A stretch of DNA of 64,000 bases from Dyella acidiphila (lineage in GTDB: Bacteria > Pseudomonadota > Gammaproteobacteria > Xanthomonadales > Rhodanobacteraceae), in contig NZ_JACZZA010000003.1 of NCBI RefSeq assembly GCF_014863405.1, positions 1 through 64,000 on the forward strand, written 5' to 3'. Position 1 is the stretch's first letter, and every line of letters begins with the position of its first letter. The notes beneath the pieces were generated by a model. It had not been told where the DNA came from. It did no database searches and worked only from the letters and a program-made list of their open reading frames with translations. The position numbers and the translations under genes are program-made. Positions 1 through 9,153 of this stretch are shown here, piece by piece.

Positions 1-76
1 CCGAACTCGGAAGTGAAACGCAGCTGCGCCGATGGTAGTGTGGACTTCCATGCAAGAGTAGGTCACCGCCAGGGGC
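1..76 (+). rRNA. rrf: 5S ribosomal RNA, 3' part (truncated by window start)
   Basis: The first 76 bases match the 3' two thirds of a gammaproteobacterial 5S rRNA: the CCGAACTCGGAAGTGAAAC block, the GCGCCGATGGTAGTG loop E region and the closing GTAGGTCACCGCCAGG. The 5' part and presumably the 16S and 23S genes lie upstream of the window. A strong terminator follows a few bases later, so this is the end of a ribosomal RNA operon. Confidence 0.95.
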
Positions 77-84
77 TTTATCCT

Positions 85-117
85 AAAAAACCCTCACCGT
101 TTTCGGTGAGGGTTTTT
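85..117 (+). terminator. Rho-independent terminator of the rRNA operon
   Basis: An A6 run, a nine-base GC-rich arm CCCTCACCG, a TTTT loop, the complementary arm CGGTGAGGG and a T5 run form a classical intrinsic terminator 10 bases after the 5S rRNA end. The flanking A and T runs make it usable in both directions. Confidence 0.93.
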
Positions 118-344
118 GCTTTATGCGCCTCGGCGCAACCGCAACAGGTCACCGCACGTAGCCCTATCCTGAAAACTCCCGCCGCGCAGCAGCAGGACGG
201 CGGCACCAGATCAACGCGCCAATTGCGATACGATGCATGGCACTGAACGACTGGAATGCACAGCCAACGGAATCCGGCATCGCTTATCGCCGATGATGCG
301 TCATCGGATCAGCCCCATCGACGCATTTGCCGTGGAGAACAGCC

Positions 345-1028
345 GTGTTCGTCAACGTAGAAACCCGACGACAACCGCGCCTGCATTGGGCGGCGGCATT
401 GCTGATCACCCTCTGCGTATTCACCTTTGTCGTGCTCGCGCTGATGCCGGCGCCGCGGCGCAATACGTTCTTGCTGGAGTGGGGCACCGTTCCGGCCAAT
501 ATCTTCGATGCACATCAGCCGATCTGGCAGCAGCTGCGGGATCCGGCTTTGCTGCGCCTGGTCACGGCGTTGTTTATCCACGTGGCGTGGCTGCATCTGC
601 TGAGCAATCTGCTGTTCTTGATGATTTTTGGCGTGCCGGCAGAGCGTGCGCTGGGCTCCGTACGTTTTCTGGTGCTGTTTCTGCTGGGTGGCGTCGTGGC
701 CAACTTTGCCGGCGCGGTGTCACTGGCCAGCGAAGCGCGGCCGATCATCGGCTGCAGCGGCGCCGTTTCTGCGGTGTTGGGCGCCTACGTGTCGCTGTTC
801 CCGCGAGCGCGATTGGGTCTGGTGCTGCCGCTGGGCTTTTATCTGGAATTTGTGCGCGTGCCGGCCTTTCTTCTGATCGGCATCTGGGCCCTGCTGCAGT
901 TGCTCTTCAGCTACGTCGGACCGAGCTATGGCGGCTATGCCTGGTGGACGCACTTGGCCGGCTTTCTATTCGGCGTGATATTTGCGCTGATGTCGCGCGG
1001 CGCGATCATGCGGCGCATGCGCCGATAA
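345..1028 (+). CDS. Rhomboid family intramembrane serine protease
   Basis: Inner-membrane serine protease of the rhomboid family, which cleaves transmembrane segments of substrate proteins; the substrate here is unknown. With the GTG start the protein has 227 residues and about six membrane segments. The family signature is complete: His84 and Asn88 in HLLSNLLFL, the nucleophile Ser138 in GCSGAVSA, and His203 in the last helix (THLAGFLFG). I prefer GTG at 345 because GGAGA lies at 333-337 with about seven bases spacing; an in-frame TTG at 327 would add six residues without a ribosome binding site. The next gene starts one base after the stop, so the two are probably cotranscribed. The 230 bases between the rRNA terminator and this gene hold no other gene I can support. 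Confidence 0.9.
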   Translation: MFVNVETRRQPRLHWAAALLITLCVFTFVVLALMPAPRRNTFLLEWGTVPANIFDAHQPIWQQLRDPALLRLVTALFIHVAWLHLLSNLLFLMIFGVPAERALGSVRFLVLFLLGGVVANFAGAVSLASEARPIIGCSGAVSAVLGAYVSLFPRARLGLVLPLGFYLEFVRVPAFLLIGIWALLQLLFSYVGPSYGGYAWWTHLAGFLFGVIFALMSRGAIMRRMRR

Positions 1029-1029
1029 A

Positions 1030-1362
1030 ATGATGACCATGCGGAACAAGAAACTCTACAAAGTCACCTTCCTGCACCTGGGCAAATGCTATGAGCTCTA
1101 CGCTCAGCATGTGGCGTCCAGCGGATTGTGGGGATTTACCGAGGTCGGCGAGCTGGTGTTCGAGCCTGCCGGGGAAGGTCTGGTGGTGGATCCCACCGAA
1201 GAACGCCTGCGCGAGGAGTTCAAGGACACGCGCGTGCTTCACCTGCCGATGCAGGCGATCGTGCGTGTGGAAGAAGTTGAGCGCAAGGGCGCGCTGTCGA
1301 TTCGCGATGCGGCAGATGGACAGAAGGTCACGCCGTTTCCGATGCCGCCACGCTCCCGCTGA
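1030..1362 (+). CDS. DUF1820 family protein
   Basis: A 110-residue soluble protein matching the DUF1820 family, a conserved gammaproteobacterial family of unknown function (recognised by N-terminal LYKVTFLHLGKCYELYA and the GLWGFTEVGEL stretch). It begins one base after the rhomboid stop codon, which suggests translational coupling. Three in-frame ATG codons lie close together (1030, 1033, 1039); the first is used here, and no clear Shine-Dalgarno separates them. No signal peptide or membrane segment is visible. Confidence 0.85.
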   Translation: MMTMRNKKLYKVTFLHLGKCYELYAQHVASSGLWGFTEVGELVFEPAGEGLVVDPTEERLREEFKDTRVLHLPMQAIVRVEEVERKGALSIRDAADGQKVTPFPMPPRSR

Positions 1363-1371
1363 CGTCTTGTC

Positions 1372-2103
1372 TCAGCGCGGCCCGCGCAGCAGGCCGTGAT
1401 GCCGTGAAAACAGCTTCATCAAGCGCCGCGCCATCGGGGTTGCCGCGACCTGCTGGAACGCGCGCTGCGGATCGAAACCTTCGCGCCGCATATCGTGGTG
1501 CTTGCGCCGAATGTAGGCGCGCATGATGTCGGCATTGAATTCCGGATGGAATTGCGTGCTCACCGCGTTGCGTCCGTAACGAAGCAGATGATGCGGATCG
1601 CGTTCGGAACGAGCCAATATCTGCGTACCCTTCGGAATCTCCAGCACGCTCTGCTCATGCGTGGCATGGGCGCGGAAGCTGGTTTCCTGCATGTGTGCGG
1701 TCAACGAATCCTGCGCCGCTGCCGGCAGCAGTTCGATCGGAACCGTGCCAATCTCGCGGCCGCCAGGCAGATAGTCGACGCGTCCGCCCAGGGCGTGGGC
1801 CATCAATTGATGGCCATAGCAGACGCCGAGCAGAGGGAGATCGGCATCCATCGCATTGCGAATCCAGCCGGCCGTGTTTTCGCTCCAGGCGGCGCATTCG
1901 GTCACCATCGCGGCCGAGCCGGTGATCATCGCGCCGGCCACTTCGGCGGGCGGCGGCAGGCTTTCGCCAGCGGCAACGTTGATCACCTGTACCTGTTCTG
2001 GTTCGAGCTGCGCAGCAAGCCGGAACCAGTGCGGAAAATCACCGTGGCGAGCTCGGATGTTGTCGGGCGCTTGGCCGGTACGAATGATCAGAATGGGTTT
2101 CAT
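1372..2103 (-). CDS. Class I glutamine amidotransferase (GuaA-like domain protein)
   Basis: A 243-residue protein made of a single class I glutamine amidotransferase domain. The nucleophile elbow GVCYGHQL places the catalytic Cys at 95, and QFHPEF places the His/Glu pair at 186 and 188, so the triad is intact. Stand-alone proteins of this type (YfeJ/GMP synthase-like) are usually annotated as glutamine amidotransferases with unknown amide acceptor; some relatives hydrolyse gamma-glutamyl compounds. No synthetase domain is attached and no obvious partner gene adjoins it. It lies 32 bases downstream of the GspE-like gene on the same strand and converges on the DUF1820 gene. Confidence 0.85.
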   Translation of the reverse strand: MKPILIIRTGQAPDNIRARHGDFPHWFRLAAQLEPEQVQVINVAAGESLPPPAEVAGAMITGSAAMVTECAAWSENTAGWIRNAMDADLPLLGVCYGHQLMAHALGGRVDYLPGGREIGTVPIELLPAAAQDSLTAHMQETSFRAHATHEQSVLEIPKGTQILARSERDPHHLLRYGRNAVSTQFHPEFNADIMRAYIRRKHHDMRREGFDPQRAFQQVAATPMARRLMKLFSRHHGLLRGPR

Positions 2104-2135
2104 GGAGCAACTGGCAAATCAAACGGCATCATGTT

Positions 2136-3962
2136 TCATGGTGGAGAGTCTTCAATATGCTCCACCGGCGGCAATACGGTAAGAACTTCCTGCACCGTAG
2201 TCACGCCGCGTGCCACCTGATCGGCAGCGGAGATGCGCAATGGACGCATACCTTCGGCCAATGCAGCCTGACCGAAGCGGATCAGGTCCAGCTGCGCACT
2301 GATGATCCCGCGCAGACGCGGACTCAGCTGCATCATTTCATAGATGCCGGTGCGGCCGAGAAAGCCGGTGTTGCGGCATTCCAGGCAGCCGGCCGGCCGG
2401 AATACGCGCTCAGGCAACGGCATCGACCAGCCATGGGTAAGCACCGCCCATTCGTGCGGATCCTGCTGCGTTTCGAGCTTGCAGTGCGGACACAAGGTGC
2501 GCACCAGTCGCTGCGCAACGACGCCGCTCAGGGTCGATTGGATCAGATAGTGCGGCACGCCCAGGTCGAGCATGCGGGTTACCGCGCTGGGCGCGTCGTT
2601 GGTATGCAGGGTGGACAGCACCAGGTGTCCGGTCAGCGAGGCCTGCACCGCCATCTGTGCCGTTTCCAGGTCGCGGATTTCGCCGATCATGATGATGTCC
2701 GGATCCTGGCGCAGCAGCGTGCGCACGCCGGCAGCGAAATCCAGATCGATCGACGTCTGCACCTGCATCTGGTTGAACTCGGGGGAGACCATTTCGATCG
2801 GGTCTTCCACCGTGCACACGTTGATGTCCGGCGTGGCCAGGTGCTTGAGCGTGGAGTACAGCGTGGTGGTCTTGCCCGAACCGGTCGGGCCGGTAACCAG
2901 CACAATGCCGTGCGGCCGTTCCACCAGGCCGCGCCACAAGGCATCTTCCGACGGCGAAAAGCCCAGCTGCGAAAAATCCTTGGCGACGATTTCAGGATCG
3001 AAGATACGCATCACCAGCTTCTCGCCGAACGCGGTGGGCATGCTGGAGATACGCAGTTCCACTTCACGGCCGGAGGTGGCGCGGGTCTTGATGCGGCCAT
3101 CCTGCGGGCGGCGTTTTTCAGCCACGTCCATGCGCGAGAGGATCTTGATGCGTGACGTCACGGCCGTCATCACCGGGGGCGGCAGCTCGAACACCTTGTG
3201 CATCATGCCGTCGATACGGAAACGCATCAGGCCTGCATCGCGGCGCGGTTCCAGATGGATATCCGACGCGCGCTGCTCGAACGCGTACTGCAGCAGCCAG
3301 TCGACGATGTGCACAACATGCCGGTCGTCGGCACCCACCTCGCCGGCCTTGCCCAGCTCCAGCAACTGTTCGAAGTTGAGCAGGGTGCTTGTGTCATAGC
3401 CGCCGGCCTGATTCTTGGCGTCCTTGGCCAGTTGGATCGAACGCTGGACGCCGTAAAACTCCTGCAGATAGCGATTGATGTCGATCGGACTGGACACCAC
3501 CCGGTGCACATCCCGCCGCAGCATGTGCGACAGATCCTTGGCCCAGCTGTTGTCGAAGGGCTCGGCGGTGGCGAAGGTCACCTCACCGGCAGACGCGGCC
3601 ACCGGCAGGATGCGATGGCGCTGGGCATAGGCGTGGCTGACCACCTGGGTGACCATCGCCACGTTGATCTTCATCGGGTCGATTTTCAGGTACGGCAGGC
3701 CGGCCTGTCCGGCCAGCCACTCGGTCAGGCCTTCCAGGCTGAGCGGGCGGCCCGGATCGCGCTGATTGGTGAGCTTGGCGTTGGCGATGATCACCAGCGG
3801 ATTCAGTTCGATCGTGCTGCGCCCTGCGCGGTTGCCCAGGCGCAGCTGCTTGGCGTCGTCGGCGGAAAGGTGGCCGTCCACCACCAGGGCGGCCAGGACA
3901 TCGTCCAGGGCCAGGCGGCCGCGGCGGCCGAGCATGGAGGCGATTTGTTGAGGTGCGGCCAT
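2136..3962 (-). CDS. GspE/PulE/PilB family secretion or pilus assembly ATPase
   Basis: Cytoplasmic hexameric ATPase of the type II secretion/type IV pilus family, 608 residues. An N-terminal MshEN-type region (about 1-170) precedes the ATPase core: Walker A GPTGSGKT at 358-365, Asp box, Walker B DIIMIGEIRD at 422-431, His box around 446-453, and a CPHC...CLEC zinc tetracysteine (491, 494, 526, 529). The open frame extends far upstream, but ATG at 3962 fits the family and has GGGGGA nine bases before it; the upstream extension is antisense to glyQ. No pilC, pilD or gsp gene is adjacent, so the machine it serves cannot be read from context. Confidence 0.88.
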   Translation of the reverse strand: MAAPQQIASMLGRRGRLALDDVLAALVVDGHLSADDAKQLRLGNRAGRSTIELNPLVIIANAKLTNQRDPGRPLSLEGLTEWLAGQAGLPYLKIDPMKINVAMVTQVVSHAYAQRHRILPVAASAGEVTFATAEPFDNSWAKDLSHMLRRDVHRVVSSPIDINRYLQEFYGVQRSIQLAKDAKNQAGGYDTSTLLNFEQLLELGKAGEVGADDRHVVHIVDWLLQYAFEQRASDIHLEPRRDAGLMRFRIDGMMHKVFELPPPVMTAVTSRIKILSRMDVAEKRRPQDGRIKTRATSGREVELRISSMPTAFGEKLVMRIFDPEIVAKDFSQLGFSPSEDALWRGLVERPHGIVLVTGPTGSGKTTTLYSTLKHLATPDINVCTVEDPIEMVSPEFNQMQVQTSIDLDFAAGVRTLLRQDPDIIMIGEIRDLETAQMAVQASLTGHLVLSTLHTNDAPSAVTRMLDLGVPHYLIQSTLSGVVAQRLVRTLCPHCKLETQQDPHEWAVLTHGWSMPLPERVFRPAGCLECRNTGFLGRTGIYEMMQLSPRLRGIISAQLDLIRFGQAALAEGMRPLRISAADQVARGVTTVQEVLTVLPPVEHIEDSPP

Positions 3963-4025
3963 CTGTACGGTTCCCCCGAATGAGCATCGATCGCCCGGGA
4001 AAACAGCGAAATGATGCGCTGCGGC

Positions 4026-4031
4026 TATACT
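4026..4031 (+). promoter_or_regulatory. Probable -10 element of the glyQS promoter
   Basis: TATACT matches the sigma70 -10 consensus at five of six positions and lies 30 bases before the glyQ start. No good -35 hexamer is visible at the expected spacing, so the call rests on the -10 and on position. AGGAAAG at 4053-4059 is the ribosome binding site of glyQ. Confidence 0.5.
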
Positions 4032-4061
4032 AACCCGCTTTCTACTTAGGTTAGGAAAGCA

Positions 4062-4969
<908 letters not shown>

Positions 4970-4973
<4 letters not shown>

Positions 4974-7117
4974 GCGCCGCCAAGTCATTACTGGTTGAAC
5001 TGGGCACCGAGGAACTGCCGCCGAAGGCGCTCGATGAGCTGGGTGCGTCGTTCTTGCGCGGTATCTGCGACGGCCTGGGCAAGCGTGGTGTTGCCGCATT
5101 GCTGGATCAGGCCACGCTCTACGCCACGCCGCGCCGTTTGGCCGTCCATATCCCCGAAGTGGCGCTTGCGCAGCCCGAGCAGGTGATGGAGCGCCGCGGT
5201 CCCGCCGTCAACGCGGCGATGGATGCCGATGGCAATCCGGGCAAGGCGCTGCTTGGTTTTGCGCAGTCCTGCGGCGTCGGCGTGGAGCAGCTGGAAAAGC
5301 TGGAAACCGACAAGGGCGCGTGGTTCGTGTTCCGCGCGGTCAAGCCGGGACAGCCGGTTGCCGCGCTGCTGCCCGAGATTGTCGAGGAAGCACTCAAGGG
5401 TTTGCCTATCCCCAAGCCCATGCGCTGGGCCGATCACGATTACACCTTCGTGCGGCCGGTGCACTGGCTGGTGATCCTGCATGGCTCGAACATCGTCGAT
5501 GGCGAAGTGCTTGGCTTGCGCAGCGGCCGTCAGTCGCGCGGTCATCGCTTCATGCATCCGCAACCGGTGCATGTGGCGGATGCCGACAGCTGGCTGGATG
5601 CGATGCGCATGGCCAAGGTGCTGGCCGATCCGACCGAACGCCGCCAGCGCATCCGCGAGGAAGTTGCGCGGGCGGCGCAGCAGACAGGCGGCACGCCGCG
5701 CCTGGATGACGCACTGCTGGACGAAATCGCCAATCTCACGGAATGGCCGGTGGCCATCGCCTGCACGTTCGAGCGCGAGTTTCTCAGCGTGCCGCCGGAA
5801 GCTCTGGTAACCACGATGGAAGCGAACCAGAAGTTCGTGCCAGTGTTCGACGCGCAAGGCGCGTTGACCGAACATTTCATCGGTATCGCCAATATCGACA
5901 GCAAGCAGCCCAACGAGATCCGCAAGGGCTATGAGCGGGTGATCCGCCCGCGTTTCGCCGATGCGAAATTCTTCTGGGACGAAGATCTGAAAACGCCGCT
6001 CGCCGGTTATCAGGAAGCGCTCAAGCAGGTCACTTACCAACAGGCGCTCGGCAGCTTGTGGGACAAGAGCGTACGCGTGGCCGAACTGGCCCGCGTCACG
6101 GCCAATCGCGTGGGCGTCGACGCCGGCCAGGCCACGCGCGCCGCGAGCCTGGCCAAGTGCGATCTGCTCACCCGCATGGTGGGCGAATTCCCCGAGCTGC
6201 AAGGCGTGATGGGCCGCTATTACGCGCAACACGACAACGAGTCCGCTGAAGTGGCGAGCGCGCTGGACAGCGTCTACCAGCCGCGCTTTGCCGGCGACAG
6301 CATTGCTGCGGGCAAGGTGGGCCAGGTATTGGCGGTGGCGGAGCGGGTGGATACGCTGGCCGGCATTTTTGCGGTAGGTCTGAAGCCGAGCGGCAACAAG
6401 GATCCGTTCGCACTGCGCCGCGCCGCATTGGGTCTGGCGCGCACGCTGATCGAAGGTCAGCTCGATATCGATCACCAGGCGTTGTTTGCCGAGGCGCTTG
6501 AATTGCTGCCGGAAGCTGCGCTTGCGGCAGGTATCAAGCCGGGCAAGGACGGCAAAGTGCCGGCGCTGGATCCGGGCCAGCGTCGTGCTGCGCTGGGCGC
6601 CGAGCTCACCGATTTCGTGCTGGAGCGTCTGCGCGGTTATTACGCTGAGCAGGGCTTCACCACCGAACAATACGAAGCGGTGCTGGCCGTGGCGCCAGTC
6701 AGTCTGGTGGATTTCGACCAGCGCCTGCGTGCCGTGGTCGAGTTCGGGCGCCAGCCGGAAGCCGCCAGCCTGGCCGGTGCCAACAAGCGCGTGGCCAACA
6801 TCCTGCGCAAGCAGCAGGAAGAGCACGGTGCGCAGAGCATCGGCAGCCAGGTCGATCCTGCGCATTTCGAGGCCGATGCAGAACGTGCACTGGCCCAGGC
6901 GCTGGAAGCCGCACAGACAGACACCGCCGGTGCGCTCCAGCGTCGCGACTACACCGCGGTGCTCGCACGTCTGGCGCAGTTGCAGGCGCCGGTCGACGCC
7001 TTCTTCGACAAGGTGCTGGTAAATGCCGACAATCCGGCGGTGCGTGCCAACCGGCTCGCCCTGCTTGGTCGGCTGAAGGCGCAATTCACCGCGATTGCGG
7101 ATATTGCACGCCTCTAG
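4970..7117 (+). CDS. glyS: Glycyl-tRNA synthetase beta subunit
   Basis: Beta subunit of glycyl-tRNA synthetase, needed for tRNA(Gly) recognition, 715 residues (the E. coli protein has about 690). It begins with the family motif [15 protein letters not shown] and contains the HD-like and the C-terminal DALR-type anticodon-binding regions. A bidirectional terminator follows within 65 bases. The minus strand opposite this gene has a long open frame, which is a codon-composition shadow. Confidence 0.98.
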
Positions 7118-7179
7118 CGGTGACGGTGGCAGATCGTCTTGCGACATCTGCAAGCGCGTCGCCCCGATGGCGCGGGCAT

Positions 7180-7209
7180 AAAAAATGGCGGCCTCAGGCC
7201 GCCATTTTT
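7180..7209. terminator. Bidirectional intrinsic terminator between glyS and the XRE gene
   Basis: A perfect inverted repeat AATGGCGGCC-TCA-GGCCGCCATT with A6 on the left and T5 on the right. It serves glyS on the plus strand and the convergent regulator gene on the minus strand. Confidence 0.9.
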
Positions 7210-7230
7210 ACGAGCCAATCAGCGAATGGC

Positions 7231-7821
7231 TCAGGCCGGCAAGCGGGCCGGCGTGCGGCTGTTCTTCAGGCGCTCGGCGAGGCGATGATTGAAGGCGACC
7301 ATCGCGCCGGCATCCACATCCGTGCCGCCCGGGCCGAGGATGTCGTACAGCTCGGCCAGCATGTCGGAATTCTCCGCCAGCGTGAGGCGGCTGTCGGCCA
7401 GATCCAGTTCCGATTGCAGGATATGCAGCGCCGTATTGAGCCGCTGTGCATCCACGATGCCCGCGCCGCTGGATTCCAGCGTATCGGCAGCGATGCGCAG
7501 CTTGGAACGGTGACGCTGCGGGGTGATGGTTTCGGTGGTGTTGGCGGTGTTGTCGTCCGGCAGCAGCGTGTTGGGATCGATCTGCATCGAGCCTTCGCCG
7601 GCCACCAGCCAGACCAGGGAAATACCGAGCGTACGTGCCAGGGTGACGCAGCGAGCGCGTGACGGATCGGTGTTGCCGTCGCGCCAGCTGCGCACTACGC
7701 CTTCCGAAAAACCGCACATGCGCGCGATTTCCGTGACACTGCCGACGCGCTGGATCAGCAATTTGATGCGATCGGCAAACGTCGAGGAGGATTCGAGATT
7801 GGTGTTGGGAGGCAGATTCAT
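7231..7821 (-). CDS. XRE family transcriptional regulator
   Basis: A 196-residue DNA-binding protein. Residues about 15-75 form a lambda-repressor-type helix-turn-helix (scanning helix in VTEIARMCGFSEGVVRSW, then ARTLGISLVWLVAGEG), the usual XRE arrangement. The C-terminal 110 residues are helical and acidic with no peptidase S24 signature, so it is not a LexA/CI self-cleaving repressor. It is transcribed divergently from the YbaY-like lipoprotein across a 390-base gap that contains palindromic and repeated motifs, which makes autoregulation or control of the lipoprotein plausible but unproven. Confidence 0.8.
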   Translation of the reverse strand: MNLPPNTNLESSSTFADRIKLLIQRVGSVTEIARMCGFSEGVVRSWRDGNTDPSRARCVTLARTLGISLVWLVAGEGSMQIDPNTLLPDDNTANTTETITPQRHRSKLRIAADTLESSGAGIVDAQRLNTALHILQSELDLADSRLTLAENSDMLAELYDILGPGGTDVDAGAMVAFNHRLAERLKNSRTPARLPA

Positions 7822-8211
7822 CGCAAATTTCCGCAGTAATCAGGGCGCCTGCTGGCAGATTCTTACTGGAATGCCTTGCACGTACCTGTGTAGCAAGTAT
7901 TAAAGAGGGGCGGCCGGGGCACTTCCGGGGCTATTTTCGCAAGAAAGTACGAAAAATGCTGTTCCGTATCTACCCTGCCGCATAAACGCATCACGGCGGG
8001 GCGGGTTGACACGTAGCCGCGCAATCGGGGCAAGAAACTGCGGAAGCATAAACTCCAATAAATACATACGTATGCGTATGGAGGTCCGGTCTCATTGACT
8101 TTTACACCCTCCGACTTTGGGCTATCCTCTGAGGCTCCCCCGCGAATGTCCGCTGCGCATGCGTATGCAGGCAGTTCGTCCGATTCGATCCACACCTGAG
8201 GTTTCAACTCC
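7822..8211. other. Divergent intergenic region between regulator and lipoprotein genes
   Basis: No gene is visible in these 390 bases. They hold a candidate sigma70 promoter for the lipoprotein gene (8101-8128), a 10-bp perfect palindrome CATACGTATG at 8065-8074, and two direct copies of ATGCGTATG at 8072-8080 and 8159-8167 that flank that promoter. A TTGACA at 8006-8011 has no matching -10. Confidence 0.5.
8101..8128 (+). promoter_or_regulatory. Candidate sigma70 promoter of the YbaY-like lipoprotein gene
   Basis: TTTACA (8101-8106) and TATCCT (8123-8128) are separated by 16 bases, about 85 bases before the lipoprotein start. An overlapping TTGACT at 8095-8100 would give too wide a spacing of 22 bases. 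Confidence 0.5.
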
Positions 8212-9075
8212 ATGCGCAGCGTTGTTTGGTCGCTGATGACAGTGGCAGCGGTTGCACTGGCCGGCTGCAGTAATTCTTCGAACCCGTCGTCGGCTGACAC
8301 GGATGGCCAGGCGCCGGCGGCGCAGGCTGCGGCTGCCAACAATAGTGTTTCGGGCACCATTACCCTGCGCGGCGGCATCAGCCCGTCCAATCAGGACAAA
8401 CTGGTGATCAGCCTGGTCGACGTCACTGCGCAAGGCTCCGCGCCGCTGGCGACCAAGACCGTAGCCCCGGCTACCACCTTCCCGCTGCAGTTCCAGCTGG
8501 ATTTCACCCCGGCGAATGTCGCGCCGAACGATCTTTACATCGTGCAGGTCGAGCTGACCGACGGTGATCGCCACTACAGCATGCCGATCCAGGCACCCGT
8601 GCTGACCAAGGGCAACCCGACCGCCAATGTTGCGATCGAGCTGGCTCCGGAGCAGACGCCGGCCGAGAAGCTGCTGGCCTCCTTCCAGGGGCTGCAGAAG
8701 CAGATCGGCGGCATGAAGCGTTCGACCGGCACCAAGCTGGACCCGAATGCATCGCGCGCCTGGCAGGTGTTCCGCGACGGCACCGAAGTGAAGTTCATCC
8801 GCGAGCTGGTGGACTACGGCGACAAGGGCTTTACCAGCACCGACTACGCCTACAAGGATGGCAAGCCGTGGGTGGTGCAGCAGCAGAAGAAGGCCAGCCA
8901 GGGCGCCAAGCCGACGTCGACGGATACCGCCGGCTGGGGCGACGATGGCTCGCTGGTGTTGAAGACCCATGAGGCCGGCGGCAACTCCAGTGCGTTGAGC
9001 GACAGCGATGCCGCGAACCTGCAGCAGCAGTCCGGCGACATCCTCAAGCTCGCCACGAACGGCAAGGGCAAGTAA
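8212..9075 (+). CDS. YbaY-like lipoprotein
   Basis: A 287-residue predicted lipoprotein. The signal peptide ends in the lipobox LAGC with the acylated cysteine at 19. Residues about 45-150 (SVSGTITLRGG ... ANVAIELAP) form a beta-rich domain resembling the YbaY/type III secretion lipoprotein chaperone family, which is found in Xanthomonadales envelopes; the C-terminal half is rich in charged and small residues and is not recognised. The function is not established. It is followed by a strong bidirectional terminator, so it is probably monocistronic. Confidence 0.78.
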   Translation: MRSVVWSLMTVAAVALAGCSNSSNPSSADTDGQAPAAQAAAANNSVSGTITLRGGISPSNQDKLVISLVDVTAQGSAPLATKTVAPATTFPLQFQLDFTPANVAPNDLYIVQVELTDGDRHYSMPIQAPVLTKGNPTANVAIELAPEQTPAEKLLASFQGLQKQIGGMKRSTGTKLDPNASRAWQVFRDGTEVKFIRELVDYGDKGFTSTDYAYKDGKPWVVQQQKKASQGAKPTSTDTAGWGDDGSLVLKTHEAGGNSSALSDSDAANLQQQSGDILKLATNGKGK

Positions 9076-9100
9076 GCCGCTCGCAGCAAGCTATGCGTAT

Positions 9101-9135
9101 AAAAAAAGCCGTCCGCATTGCGGACGGCTTTTTTA
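9101..9135. terminator. Bidirectional intrinsic terminator
   Basis: AAAAAAAGCCGTCCG, a short CATTG loop and CGGACGGCTTTTTT form a long perfect stem flanked by A and T runs. It separates the lipoprotein gene from the convergent autotransporter gene and can stop both. Confidence 0.93.
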
Positions 9136-9153
9136 TTGCCGGTGCGATCGGTC

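Noticed and set aside
4988-7153. 721-codon open frame antisense to glyS
   Set aside because: glyS is unmistakable, and high-GC genes often leave open antisense frames. The antisense product has a His/Arg/Gln-rich composition and no family features.
8006-8011. TTGACA upstream of the lipoprotein gene
   Set aside because: No acceptable -10 element lies 15-19 bases downstream on the plus strand.
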